From Anseranas semipalmata (Eukaryota > Chordata > Aves > Anseriformes > Anseranatidae): 64,000 nt of DNA. Position 1 is the first letter of the stretch, and the number at the start of each line of letters is the position of its first letter. Of the stretch, positions 35,206 through 47,689 are shown piece by piece. A program made the translations under genes and the position numbers. Location: assembly GCA_013399115.1 (NCBI GenBank), contig VXAA01004301.1, forward strand, positions 310,580 through 374,579, in the 5' to 3' direction. Below the pieces are notes generated by a model. It did not search any database, was not told where the DNA came from, and saw only the letters and a list, made by a program, of their open reading frames with translations.

Positions 35206-35396
35206 CGGTGTGAATGCTTGACACGAAATTCAGACTCGCGAGTAGCACGAGGAGGAACTGCACCTAAAGGCACTGGGCCATGCTGTCACCCGAGCAGCAC
35301 GGGAGGGATGCAATGCGGTTTGCTCCGATCTGTGAAGGTGAACTTCAGTCCATTGCTCGCGATGTTAGCGACAACTAACAACGGTAGCTGTTAGTT
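35206..35396. promoter_or_regulatory. CpG cluster ending in an inverted repeat
   Basis: About 13 CpGs in roughly 180 bp, including two CTCGCGA words, within otherwise CpG-poor DNA. It ends with AACTAACA (35373-35380), an 8-nt spacer containing AACGG when joined to the arm edge, and TGTTAGTT (35389-35396), an exact inverted repeat. CAACGG matches the MYB recognition consensus YAAC(G/T)G. It may be a regulatory element or an unmethylated island. Composition is observed and function inferred. Confidence 0.3.
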
Positions 35397-38300
35397 AGAG
35401 AACATGCTGTTGGAGAAGGCGTAAAATGTATTCACCCAGTCTCCCTAGGCATTCGGGAATAGTTCAGTAACCCTGGCGTGAATTTATAATCCATCATTTG
35501 GTTTTCAAAATGCAATATGCAAAGAAAAGGGAGGGATGTGATATATTCCCTTAATCAGATATTTGCTAAGGTTCAAGTGCATTGGGTTATATTCCGCCTT
35601 ATACATGTGAGAACAAAAAAATGAACAATAGTGGTGTGAGTGCAGCTCTGCTTTCCTGCGCTGCTTCTCCTTCTGCCAGACAGAAATATCATTAAGAAGT
35701 GGCAATGAATTTCAGTGAAAAAATATGCTTTTTGTTTTTCTTTAACAATTAACAAAATTTGCATGAATTTTAATTTCAAAATTTAACATCTTAAGTAACA
35801 GTATCTCAGCTTTTGCTTTGATTGCCTCATTAATGGAGCAACTGAGTTACCATCTTTATTTATTTTTAATATATTTCAAAAAGTCAAACAGCAACCAAAC
35901 CAACAACTTTGGAAAAGCATCCCTATTTACAAAATGGCAGCCAGCCCTATATCTATGTGATTGCTACTGACATACGGGTTAGGTCCTTCAGGCTTTCCCA
36001 GAGAACTTGTTGTCTTGTGGTATTTCTTGTCTAACCAGAGAGAGTAATGGAAACAGTGTGAGGAAAAGCTGTTCAGATAAGTGTTTGCCAACCATCTAGT
36101 TTTATGGTTCCTTGGAGCAATCTGCTATGTATTCCTCTTTGTGAATTGTATTTCTCCCTCTAAAGAGAGTTTGGTTAAGGCACATAACTTTATATTGCAC
36201 TGTCAGCCTATTTATCCATGCCCAGAGCAAGTTGTCAGTTGTCTTTGAACATGAAAGGGTCGAATTTCTTATCAGCTTTATGTAGATGATCTTTTTCTTA
36301 TATAGTTTCATCAGAGCTGAGTAATGGCTGTGTGCTGACAAAAGTCATAACCCAAATGACGACAGCATGTAGGACTCCAAACCACAACTATTTGTAGAAA
36401 ATAATCCCAAACTACTAACGTCTGGAGCCCCGAACACCCATGTTCAGATACACTAATCTCATAACGACGTGTAATAACACCAGCCAGCAGCAAATCACCT
36501 CCCAGAAGTGAGCAGCCGTGTAATCAACTGAACATGGGAACTGCAGGTTCAGACATCTCTGTTTACCAGAGACAGAGACTTGGGCTTTGGCCTTAGAAAT
36601 CCCTCTCTGCCTGCCAGCGCCTGCCTGGTGACCTGAGCAGTCCACCATGAGCATGAAAGATGTTCCCCTGAGCTTCTCTGGGCTGGACAATGCAGAGGAG
36701 ACAGTGGAGGATGGTTGAGCTGGAGTGACTGAAAAGCTGAAATCAAACCCATTTCTGACAGCAGGAATATGGGGGGTTATTTTTCTGTGGGATGTGTGTG
36801 TTTGTGGGGAGGAAGGTGCCAGCCATCCTGCAGTCTGAGTTACGGGATTTTACTGAACTTTAGTAAGATGAATTGTTTGACAAAGTTAAGCTAGAAGGTC
36901 TTATGACCTTCAGCTCAGGTTGAAAGTGAGGGAATGGTTGTAGTGTGTTGTGTTGTTGGGAAGACCGTGAAGATGAAATCCAGTAGTCACCAGTTTGCCC
37001 GCTCGCTCTGAAATGGTGCCCTGAGTGATTCCTGGGTGCGTGCTGTTCTGCCTGGTGTCACTGCTGCATTACTGCCAAGGAGGTAGCTGGAACTGGAGCT
37101 GGGGAGCTTTTCTTGTCCTAGTTCAAAACTGTAATTTCAGGGCAACTGAAACACCCAAACTTTCAGGTAGATTTGTGCACGTTTGCTTTGCTTGGAGAAG
37201 GAACAAAACCTAGGAGAGCATTTAATTTCAGTGCTTGTGAAATGGAATTTTCCACTTCAGTTCAAGTGAAATGTACTTTTAAAAACAATTAACTCTGCAC
37301 AAAATATTTAGTTTGAACTCCAACTTTAAAAATAAATAAATTACAGAAGCTTTCTAACACATTGCTTAGAGGTGAGGAATTGTGCATCCCGGACTGTGGA
37401 TTTGGAGGGGAATAACTACTTGGGACTATTTACAGTTGCAAGACTTCCCATTTTAAAGACCCTCTGAGGAGTGCTGATACCATCAGCCAGCTGGGAGTCC
37501 GGGGCAATGTCATGCTGATTCAACATTTCTTTGGATTCCAGATGTTGCCAGCCCTGGGAGGACATAATGGTGCAGAACATATAAAACTCAGATTTAAATA
37601 TGCTGTATAGAGAAAATGAACAAAGTAACTGCTGTTTCATTCCACACGAGTAAGCAGTAAACTTCACACCATTGCAAAATAATAATTACCTGGTTGTGGC
37701 TGTCGTGCACGCTAGTATTATCAAGAGATAGAAACGCATCAAGAAACATTTGGCAACTTCAAATATGACTGACAGTGTTTTGCAAAAATCCTGGCATGTT
37801 TGCATGGTATTCACCAGGTAATACCAGTGAGGACTACTCGGGTGACATACAGAGTGGAGCTGCAATGTATGGATGTTTACATTTTAATTACAGTGATTAA
37901 AGGAAATGTTATTCTTCTGACTTAGGGCTGGATTGTTATTTTTATAAAATGGTATTTGCTGACAGCAGGGGAGGAAAATGGGAGTAGTGCTCCCTGGTTT
38001 GAGAAAGTTGTGAACAGACTTGTGCTATGCCGTTGTTTTTTTACATAGCCTTGAGCAGCTGGCTTTGCAAATTGGTCAAGGGAGAGCGTCGCGTGGAAGC
38101 TGGGGCAAGCGTTGAATTGTTGGTCTAGGGGCTGAGCCCTAAGCACCGCCCAAGTGACCACTTAGACCATCTCACCTCTGCTGTCCATGAGTGATCCTTG
38201 GAGCAGTGAGGGCCAGGTCTGCCCAGCTTCTGTCCCACAAGCTGCAGAGATGTCCCTGGCACACATTCACAGTGTCCAAAGTGCGGACCCCTGCAGGTGA

Positions 38301-38700
38301 GGTCCTGAGCAACGGTGTGTGCTTGCATACGGGCTGTTGCTGGAGGGTCAGCCTCTGGAGCTCTTTCCAGGTCTGTTGTCTCCAAGGCCAGTGTCTGGGC
38401 TTGTCACATAGAGACTGCGTGTCTGTAAAATTATGCACGCGCTTAAGTCCTGAGCTGCAGCTCCCTGGCTGAAGATCTTGGCTTGTGCAATGGTGTAGCT
38501 GAGCTGTGGCTATATTTTCCTTTTGTTTTTGACCACTACTTCAAACTCTAAGGCTGAATGCCATTATGCGAACTTTTAGTTTGCTGAGTATTTTCTGTGT
38601 AATTCTTTTCAAGGGTGTTGACAAAATCTGGCATTTTTGGATGAAAAACCACCATGCTTGCGTGGCACTGAGGTGACTAAAGCAAGTAATGCTGATCTTT
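35397..38700. other. Non-coding DNA
   Basis: No gene, RNA or recognised repeat. Overlapping short frames at 36.4-36.8 and 38.1-38.5 kb show no domains on either strand. Confidence 0.5.
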
Positions 38701-38880
38701 AAGAGAACTTTTTTATTTTTTTTAAGATTCTTATTTTATCCTGGCAATGCAATGTCCATAATTAACAGCAGCGCCTGGTTTTTTTTTTTTTTTTTTTTTT
38801 TTTTTAATGCATAAGCAGAAGCTGTTAATTAGGCAACTGTAGGAGAACAATAACTGAAAGTGTAGGAGGGAAGCAAAAAG
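38701..38880. promoter_or_regulatory. AT-rich homeodomain-motif block with T27 run
   Basis: TAATTA at 38826-38831 and ATAATTAAC near 38759 flank a 27-T run at 38779-38805. The non-T sequence has the AT-rich, repeat-free look typical of conserved vertebrate non-coding elements. Conservation cannot be tested here. Confidence 0.22.
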
Positions 38881-39044
38881 ATCGGTATTCATGTTTTGTT
38901 GTATTTGAGCACCTCTCAGTAAACAGGTAGAGAAAAAGAAAGAAGACTCTCTGTAAAGGGTTCATTTTCCTGTGGCTGTGTTTGGATCTACTAAATAGAT
39001 GGATTTATTTGTACCCGTGTGAATGCTACAATAACAACTGTCCT

Positions 39045-39120
39045 CCTTTTTTAGCATGCTAATCATGCAAAAACTGTTAATTACGCTAAGTATTATAATG
39101 CCTAAGGGAAAAGGCAAACA
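39045..39120. promoter_or_regulatory. POU/homeodomain motif cluster
   Basis: ATGCTAAT (39056-39063) and ATGCAAAA (39065-39072) are octamer-like POU words, followed by TAATTA at 39078-39083. The first part forms GCATG-CTAAT-CATGC. A closely similar arrangement recurs at 48857-48879. Confidence 0.3.
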
Positions 39121-41869
39121 AGGTGTCCTGCTGTTAGGTACCATACAGACCCTGCCCGGATGTGCAAGGCAGCGAGTGTGGGAACGGAATATAACACAAT
39201 TCCTGCTGTTAGGATGTAGTGGGAAAACTTCTGCTGCAAGGTGGTGCAGCGTGAATGGGACATTTTGGAGCAGGGCAAAGGAAAAAGATCAAAATGGAAT
39301 AATAGTTTGTACATTTTTACACTACAAGCCTTTTGGAGTGGACTGATACCAGTCAGAAATTCACATCAAAGTCTTTGAGCTTTTTTAAAGGGATGAAAAA
39401 ACTGTTGGAAAAAGAGGGCTCCCAGCTCTCCGTGACCGCACCCTTGTTTCAACCCGATGTGCATGAGTAGAATGTACCTTGGATCAGATAGGAGAAATGT
39501 TTCTTCCTACCTCTATTTTGGTATACTCTTTAGTTGCATACTAAGAAAATCTCTCATGAGATTGATTTGGAATGAAAATAAAATTGCTGGCTTCAAACTA
39601 CACAACAGCTATGTTAGAGAAAGCTTTTACCCATAACACAGTAATGGATGACACAGTCTCTTCAAAGAAAGTAACAGAATCAAACCCATTTTCTCTGCCG
39701 TTGTAGCTGTTTTTGCAGTGGATGTTTAGAGACTCTCTAATGAAGTATAACTGTTGTGATCAGATATGTGAAAAAACGTTGGGGGAAAATTGCTCAACTG
39801 ACAGCAACGAGGGCTTTGGAAACTGGGTTAATAATACATGATTGCATTTAGGGGTGTTTTGAAATCCAACTTCTGCTTATAAAATTCTCTGCAGTTTTAA
39901 GATGAAAGCATGGGATATTATCAGGGAAAGACTACTGAGAAGATTGTCCCTCAGCAATATGTCATCAGAAGCATCTCAGCTGATGAGATGGTGTTTTTTA
40001 TCCATGAGGCAAAGTCTGTCTTGGGATGGTCAGCACCACTGAGGGAAACAGGTAGTGTTTGTATTCAAACAGATGGCAAGTCAGGGTAAGGAAGGATGGA
40101 GGGACTTGATTTATTGGGGAGAATCTGGATCTGTGATCGTGGGAAATGACTAAAAAATCCACTCTGCCTAAGAAAAGATTTTCAGAAAAAAAAAACACTC
40201 TAGGGTGAGGAGTAGTACGAGCAGTTGCACTGATGGCTGATCCTCTGGTCTTCACAATTGCGTTCCTACCAGAGCGCTCTGAAGGATGTATATATGTATC
40301 TATCCCCGGCTGTATAGCACATCAGCCATAGCACATAGGAATCTTCATCAGATACCGGAACTAATCTGGTGTCTTGACCTTGTTTAAACCTCTTGACACA
40401 CACCTAGTGAGCCGGTAGTAATCAGAACAGAGGTTGCATTGATGCAGATACACTGACCGGTTATAATCACCCAGATTAACAGCTCATTTTTCCCTGACAC
40501 ATCTGCACAGAGATTTGTTTACAGAGGCAAGTCAGGTGCTAGGTGAGGGATTAGGAAAACGTACAGGGGACAGCAGTATCTTCAGATTCAGCAGTAGTTT
40601 TTGTGGTATTTTTCAGTTTGGTTTCCATTTGCGTGTTTTTCTTTTAAGAAAAAAAAAAAAATATAATTGCTCTCAAGGAAGGTGAAGTACATTCCTAATG
40701 TGGTCAGTGGCTCCCTCTATTCTTCTGTGGCTGACTCATCAGATGGTGTGGCCACACCTGGCCTTACAAGTTTGGGTGTTGTTGTTTGCAGTGTGGGAAC
40801 AAATGTTCACTCTTTAGACATTTTTATTGTTGTTTCTTTCTTACATAATCCTTGGAAAGAAGCTGTGGCAAATAATCCTCCCTCTGCTTCATTCACTGCA
40901 CGTGGAGCGCAGGAAGGCAGTGTTTGCTTAGGAGCTGATATCCTGTGCTGCCTGATATTCCTGGAAGGAGGGCTTGCCTCCCTGGGTGTGACTGCCTTTG
41001 TTCTGGGGTGGCCCTGCTCGTGTAAATGATGCCGCCTGTGCTGTGCGTATATGCAGGCTCCATGCCTCTGATTGAGTTTCCCCAGAGATCTCTCTGGTTT
41101 ATCTTTTGTCTTTTAAGTTGCGTGTATAGATGATATATAGAAGTGTGCACTGTTGGTTCTATGAAATTCATTAGAGCATTTCCAAGAGGTTTCTGCCAGG
41201 TTTGCAACTCCACCAGTCCACACTCTGCTCTAAGCTAGAGCTGGCGCCAGACAGCTTCTGGGCAGCCAGAGCACAAGAAGAAAATCTCAAAGTTGTAAAG
41301 GTCAGTCCCTAAAGTCACCCAGCAAACCCTGGCATAATGTTAGCCATCCCAAGACTATTGTTCTTTTTTTCCTTTTTTTTTCTTCAATTCTCAGAGATAA
41401 TAGCGGACATAGTAACTGAGCCAGTCTATAACAGCAAGCAACAGTCCTATCACAAAAGCATCAGCTGCATGGGAAATTTTGTAGGCAATGGCACGAAGGA
41501 TGCACGCTTTTGGAGGTGACAGGAGGCCTTTTTGCTGACCTTGACCATTTAAAGATGCTCTGCCTCACTTTGCATTGCAGCGTAGGCACAGAAAACAGCC
41601 ACTTTCCCTGCGCCTTGTTGGAAATAAGATGGCAAAGCAGCTGTGAACAGCAGCTTGTCTTGGTGCTATTCAGCTGAAGCCTGCCCATATGACCTGCCTG
41701 CTCTGGAGTGATTTGGGCAGCTGGCCAGGCTGAGCTGCTCCTCTCAACTTTATTCTCTATAATAAATGTGCTCTGGCAGTGCATCCACTGCCTTATCTTC
41801 TTGTAAGGACAGAATCCCTTGGAGAGGCAGTCTCCAGGCTCAGCTGGGATTATGCTAACTTCTCTGGGT
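39121..41869. other. Non-coding DNA
   Basis: No gene recognised. A13 homopolymer at 40649-40661 and a T-rich tract near 41361-41381. Short frames without domain content. Confidence 0.5.
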
Positions 41870-42080
41870 GAATGCAGCTAGCTGCGATGCTCGACACACT
41901 TTGCCTTTTGCAAAGTCTCGCTCACTTCAAAATCGAGAGAGTGGGAGCAAGTTCAGGGGAGCAAATTAACTAAGGGAAGTCGTCTTCTATCTGTCTTAAT
42001 TAAGCACTAATAAAATCTGTCATTGAGTCTCCCCTGCAGTTACCAGTCAGTCAATGATATATAGTATTGCAGTCAATCAT
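41870..42080. promoter_or_regulatory. Candidate conserved non-coding element
   Basis: A repeat-free block that keeps several CpGs in AT-rich context (GCGATGCTCGACAC, AATCGAGAG, GTCGTC). It contains the 10-bp palindrome CTTAATTAAG (41995-42004), then CAGTCAATGATATATAG and CAGTCAATCATC, two near-copies of CAGTCAATSAT about 25 bp apart. The mix of retained CpG and homeodomain words is typical of vertebrate developmental enhancers. Inference only. Confidence 0.3.
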
Positions 42081-43439
42081 CTTCCCCTCAGGGTCACTGA
42101 AGGACTGCAGGCTTGTCCCAGCTGCGCTGACGGTGGTGGGAGCCCATTCGGCATCAGTTGGGCTCTGCTTGTTGCTGTCTTGTATGCAAAATGCCTTATG
42201 ATATACAGAAGCAGAAGCGTTATCCAGCAGCACATCCCCTGTGTGCTAGGATCAATCAAAAGACTCTCATGCATCTGTCCATCTGCATAGCAAAGGGCAT
42301 CTGTGCCCAGAAATCAATTAACTGCACCTCTCTCTATATGCATAGACCTCGCATTTGGTTCATCCTGCCTATGCTTGAGAAGGATGTTCTCCTCCCTCGG
42401 GGAAATATGGCTAGGTGGAGGATAAATGAAGTGTGAACGCATGCCCACAAGAGCCAGAGCAAAGCTTAAGCCATTTCTGGCACCAGACAGTTAAATGCAG
42501 GTTGAAGCTTGGGGTGGAGGGGGCAGATGGAGAGAAAAAAGTTCACAGGTCTGGAGACCTTCACACCTTGGGAATTTGGGTGGTCAGGCTGCAGCTCCAG
42601 AGCCAAAGGTGGAGGCATGTGGCCATTTCCACAGTAGGTTTCTGTGTCTGGTGGACCTCAGCCTCTTTTGAACCAACTCATAGAAGCAGAGCCATGTGTG
42701 CAGAAAGGGCTGCAGGACTGTGACTGTGCTTTTCTGTCTGCAAAGAGGCATGGTGACAAACATAGGCTGGCTGCTGATCAGTATGCAACTCAGACAACAT
42801 ATAGCCAAGGGTATAAATACGGAAAATAAAGCCCAAGTTTTTGGTGTTGTGTGAGAATGGAGAGTTTTGTACAGCATGAGCTTCATGCAAATGAGTTTTT
42901 GCACATCCTTGTACAAGTTAAATAAAGATGCTGTGTGAGCTAGGGAAACAAAGCGACTATTGAGTAGATCTGGGCATGTGAGTTTGCTACATATAGAGCA
43001 TTTGACAGACAGTGACTGGAGCAGCATTCATGGGTTTGGCTTCAATGAGAGCTTGAAGAGGTTCAGTCTGTAGTTGTCCATTTTGTCTATGCTGAAAAAC
43101 ACAGCGATGAGCAGCCTGGTCTTCAGGCGAGAGGGGACAGGGGCTGAAACTTGTGTTTTAGCAGAAGTTTTCAAATGCAGCCCCGCTTCGTAGCCACAGG
43201 GGTGAACACACACATTGCCCTGCATCTGACTGCCCATCACGGCTTTCCCCAGCCTCTGCTTGTACCGTACCTTGGGTATCCCAAGCACGGCGCGTGATCG
43301 GCCCCTGGGTGCTTCTGCATGGTCAGTGGTCCTGACAGAGGATGGTACTGTCTGTGTGATAACAGACCTCCGTTTGTTTGAGCAGAAGTGAGATTTCCTC
43401 CAGCCACCCGATGTCATTTGGTTCAAAACTGAAGGTAAA
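42081..43439. other. Non-coding DNA
   Basis: Open frames up to about 147 codons occur on both strands, overlapping each other, without domains. No gene called. Confidence 0.5.
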
Positions 43440-43620
43440 ACCTCTCTCATTACTCCAAGTTGTTTGTTTAATTCTCCATATTACTTAATGTTCTATTAAA
43501 AGTCATCTTTTTAAATGCTTACTGAAGCCAGCCAGAAGCGCATAAAACTGCTAATGTAATTAGCAATAAAAATAAATCCAAAAAACTATTACTTCATTAA
43601 TATGGAGAGAATTGCAAATT
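43440..43620. promoter_or_regulatory. Candidate conserved element with TAAT-N3-ATTA palindrome
   Basis: GCTAAT-GTA-ATTAGC (43550-43564) is a perfect inverted repeat containing TAAT and ATTA spaced by three bases, the spacing bound by dimers of paired-class homeodomains. It is surrounded by TTTAATTC, CATTAATATGG and AATAAAAATAAATCC words and is free of repeats. Confidence 0.32.
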
Positions 43621-44744
43621 TCACGGAGTAGATTTGCTTGCAGGTACAAAGCTGGTGTGGCAACATTAATGGTAATGGGCTATTATGACCAGAAACGGGG
43701 ACGCTTGTTTCTTCCAACAGGGCCCACATCAGGAGAAGTACATTCAGCTTCTGGGAGAGTTTTGGGGTTGTTGTTTATTGCTCACTTTTGTTTTGTCTTG
43801 TTAGGAACTGGTGACATTCACAAGGTCCAAGATAATTTTTTTTTAACCAAATCTAGGACAGTGAAATACCAGTAATGTCTTCCCTTGATGTCACCCCATC
43901 CTTCCCACCACATCATTGCCTGCTTTGTACCAGCAGTGTCCCCGGCAGATAATCCTCTCCCCAAGAAGCAATTCCTTCTTGTCAACACTGCAAGCAGCGC
44001 TTTTCAGCTGTGGCAGCATCCTGTAACTAAGCAACAAACAGCATCCCCAAACAAGAAATCAAGGTGTACAGGAGAAAAACCCCGCTGTGCGTATTATAGT
44101 GCAATCCAGTGAAAATTGCTGCATCACGATTACTTCTCCTTCATGGTAAAAAAGAACCGCAGTCTGCCATGTTGAATACAACCCCATCCTCTGAGACATA
44201 AGGGGGATTGCTGCCTCTTTTTGCATCAACCAGTAGCAGAGTTGGTCCTGGCTTGGTCCGGACACTTCCAGAGGAGTCATCCAGGCTGAGAGCATCACTC
44301 AGACTCCTGTCTTCTTCAGGTGGCAGAGGACAACGTTAGGACATGAGTGGAAACGCCTTTTGCCCTGAGGTTCAGCCCCACCTTGGAAAAGCCAAAGAGG
44401 GCAAAACAAGGCTGTGAGAGCACCACGAGCCAGGACAATGCTGCGGCACCATGCCTGGAAATACTCTGGGACCGCTGCTCCCAAGTACTGAAATCTTCTA
44501 TGTAAGAAAGAATTACTTACTATGCTTATAGTCATGGGTCTTGGTGGAAAGTGGTTGTTTTATTTTTTTCTGGTTTTATTTTTTGACCCTTCCACTTAAA
44601 ATACTTTCTTCACACTGTTTGGCAAGTGACAGTGCCAGTCTATGGGGCTGTGTCGTCAAAGTCCCCTTCCACTTGTTTCTTTTTCCTGTTCCCTTTTTGT
44701 TTGTCCTCTCCCACATACACTGCCTTGACTGAATGAACTGAAGC
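43621..44744. other. Non-coding DNA
   Basis: No gene recognised. The short frames lack domains. Confidence 0.5.
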
Positions 44745-45200
44745 ACAATTTATTTTTAATAGGCAAGTGATTTTTAGCTGGTGCCTGAGTTATGGCTTAA
44801 CATGTATTTCATTATAAAAGACGTAATAACCTTTTCACTTATTCTGCATTCTGTTTTTAACACACTTATTAATGAGAAAACAAAGTTCATTGTGTTAACG
44901 GAGTAACAGCACCTAATGGGCAGAATCACTTGCGTAACCAACTGGATTGATAGCTCAGCAAGGCTACTGTAACTAGCAAATAATAAAAGTATAATGGGCC
45001 ATTTCTGTATCCCAAATCAGGCTTTTTTGACTTATTCTGGAGAAGATATTCAGGATGTTATTAGTATGAGCTTGGTGCAAGGCTGTATAAGAAGACAATT
45101 AGAGCTCAGCAGTCTTCTATAGAGTTATATTTAGAAATTTGCCAGGAGTATATTATTGACTACAATCAATAAAAAGGATGACCAATAAGTCAGCAACATT
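44745..45200. promoter_or_regulatory. Candidate conserved non-coding element
   Basis: About 450 bp of AT-rich, repeat-free sequence dense in developmental-factor-like words: TTATTAATGAG, GTTAACGGAG, AACTGGATTGATAG, GACTACAATCAATAAAAAG and GACCAATAAG (a CCAAT word). No open frame of note. Chosen by composition, not alignment. Confidence 0.28.
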
Positions 45201-47050
45201 TAAAGAGGACACTCTGGATCAACAAATAGACTTTGCAGTCAGTCAGGGATTACTTGTTCAGTTGTGTACCTGAGTGTGAGAACAAAAATCTTTGCTAAGA
45301 AACGTGCTTGAGATAAAGTTCAGTCAAAAGAGTACATCAAGTATCAATACTCACCCAGGAAATGAATCAATGCAAAACATCATTTGAAAAATTGCTTCTA
45401 ATGCAAGTGCACACAGAGGGAAACACCTGACAACACTACCTCACTGAATGCAGCATGATTTTGATGCTCCATTCAGCAACTTTGTTGGGAAGGGGAGAAA
45501 CAATCCAGAAGATGTAAAGCAAGGGAGCAAGGGGCAGTCTGTGTCCTACACCAGCGTGACGGTCCTCTTGAATTTAGAGGCAGCAGATGCCTATCAATGA
45601 TGATAATCCATGGCTGCACTGAAGAACCACTAAGGTCATTGCAAAGGCAGGCTGCCATCCTTCAGGGATGGAGGGAAATCTTATCTTAAATTTTCTGTGC
45701 TGATGGTCAAGGCAGGTCCTTGTGCCACGTTCCCCCTCCAGGAGATCTGCAGGCAAGAAGCTCTTCATATGTGAGGTCAGTGCTGTTTTCTTCTGGCAAT
45801 GCTGATGCCTCTGTGTGTGCCTGTTCAGCATCCCGCTGGTGATCTACAGTGTGGATGGCCGTGCTCTCAGTTTGATGAATTCAGTCTGCCAACACGATGT
45901 TCTCCATGGCTCGGGATAAACAACTTTGCCTGCGCACCAGACCTGGCCATTGCACTCTCATGGTATTTTCCTGAGATTTCAGTGCTGGCATTTTGGAGCT
46001 CGACTGTCATTGTAACTGCTTGGAGTTAAAAAGTAGAGCATGCATCCAGAAAAATCTCAGTGCAAAGATAAAATGCACAAACACAAGGGTTGTTACAACG
46101 TTTGCGCAACATTGAAGGACTATTTGCTTACTTACATTTTCACTGTGTTACCTATAGCTTGAGTGAAGCTGCTTTTCCTGTTCATGCATGTACTGAGCTC
46201 TTTGATTCCTGTAACACTGTGATTTCATCGCTGTGCCCCTTGGAAGCTGTGCCTTAATTGTTCCCTGCAGCTTACCAACCTGAAACCACCTGTATAATGT
46301 CAGGCTGTCTCAGGCGTGCAATCCTTTCCCCTTCCTCCTCACTCTTTTTTAATTCATAATTTATTATTTTTTATGATTTAGTGCTGACAGTTCCTTTGGG
46401 CTGGTCTGAAAATGGGTTTGCCTTTAGCTTTGTCTTGGACTTGATATATGTTAGGGGGGTCAGGTGGAAGACGATGCTATGAATAGTTTTTTTTGGGGGG
46501 GAGGCTGAGGTGTTCACCTCGGGAAGGAGGAATTGCCTTCGGGTGGCCCCAGTGTCTCCCAGGATCCACAGAGGGATGCTGGACTGGTCATCTAATTCCC
46601 ATACAGCTAAATTAAGGAGAAGGGATCCCATTGCAGGCACCAGGGAGCTGCAGGTGCTCTGTGGTCATGGCTTGGTCTAAGCAAGGTATTTAATCATGAG
46701 TATGCAACACCCGGTTTCATGCCCTCACCGTGCCCTCGCTGGCAGCACCAGGAACAAAGTGGAGAGAGGTTTAGGTCAGCAGGCTCCAACCTGCAGGGCT
46801 GAACTTACACAATTACGTATTTCTTCTTCAAAACTGCAGTGGACCTCCCCAGGCTGCTCCAGGCTGGCTCGACCAGCGTCAGTGTGGCTGAGGTGGAAAA
46901 GAGGCAGGCTTCCCACTGAGGGCAAAAAAGAAATTCTGCCTAGCGAGAAACTTCAGCCACATGGGCTTTAAAAATTGTTCAGATGTTTCTAACGTTTTAG
47001 CTAAACTGGCTTTTCTCAAAAATAGCAAGAGCCTAACTTGCCTCTAATAG
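45201..47050. other. Non-coding DNA
   Basis: No gene recognised. A G8 run at 46496-46503 follows a T run. GC content rises toward the end of the interval. Confidence 0.5.
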
Positions 47051-47355
47051 CACCCGACGTGGCTGCACGTGCTGCTTGCCCTGAGCCTCGAGAGCTGCTG
47101 CTGGCGGGGTGGCACATGGAGGAACTGTGCCGAGAACTGGGGGTTTCTCCTCAATATTGCCCCGCTGACCACTTCGCTGTCTTTGGAGAATATGTGATGC
47201 AAGAACGCTCTGTGGTGATCGTCCTGCTCAGCTCTTGCAGAAACCAGGCACCAACGCCAGAACCGTGCCGTAGTTGTCCTGCGAAGGCTGGTGGCATCAC
47301 CTTACGGCTGAGGCTGGAGCCTCCCACCGGGTTCGTGCTGGACCAGCAATTCCAG
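47051..47355 (+). CDS. Candidate coding exon of unknown gene
   Basis: I do not recognise this gene. An acceptor-like sequence with branch-point-like GCCTAAC and CTTGCCTCTAATAG precedes 305 nt that are open in one frame (101 codons after two leading bases) and end at TTCCAG|GTGAGTTT, a near-consensus donor. About 17 CpGs are retained, far above the flanks. The predicted peptide begins with an amphipathic, leucine-rich stretch (RELLLAGWHMEELCRELGV), then DHFAVFGEYVMQE, a hydrophobic VVIVLL, a cysteine-containing middle, and LRLRLEPPTGFVLDQQFQ at the end. The reverse strand also has an open frame over part of it, so GC content alone could explain the openness. It would enter in phase 1 and leave in phase 0. 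Confidence 0.25.
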
Positions 47356-47689
47356 GTGAGTTTATCATGCAATAAATCACAGCTCCTTCTTGAGAGAACC
47401 CTTTTTCCCCTCTTTGCCTCCGTTCTGCTTCTCTGCATCGCATCCTGCACTGGCAAAGGACAGTATCCAACTGCAAAGATTTAGTAGCACAAACATCTTC
47501 CACCATTAAAAATGCTTCATTTACTGGGACAGGACGATGTGCCCTGGGGAGAACACTGCCAAGCAGTTAGACGTGTTGTTTTACAAAAAGCAGTGCTAAA
47601 ATGTGAAGCAGTTTAGGTTTTTACCACTCAGCTGTAATCTCCACTTGGTGCTATTTGTCCTTTGGAGCTGGATAGAAATCGACTCTCTC
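47356..47689. other. Non-coding DNA downstream of the candidate exon
   Basis: The frame of the candidate exon stays open for about 43 further codons, with falling protein-like character, and stops at 47484. No other feature. Confidence 0.4.

Noticed and set aside
42584..43027. 147-codon minus-strand frame
   Set aside because: No recognisable family. Three overlapping plus-strand frames of similar length show that the region is simply low in stops.
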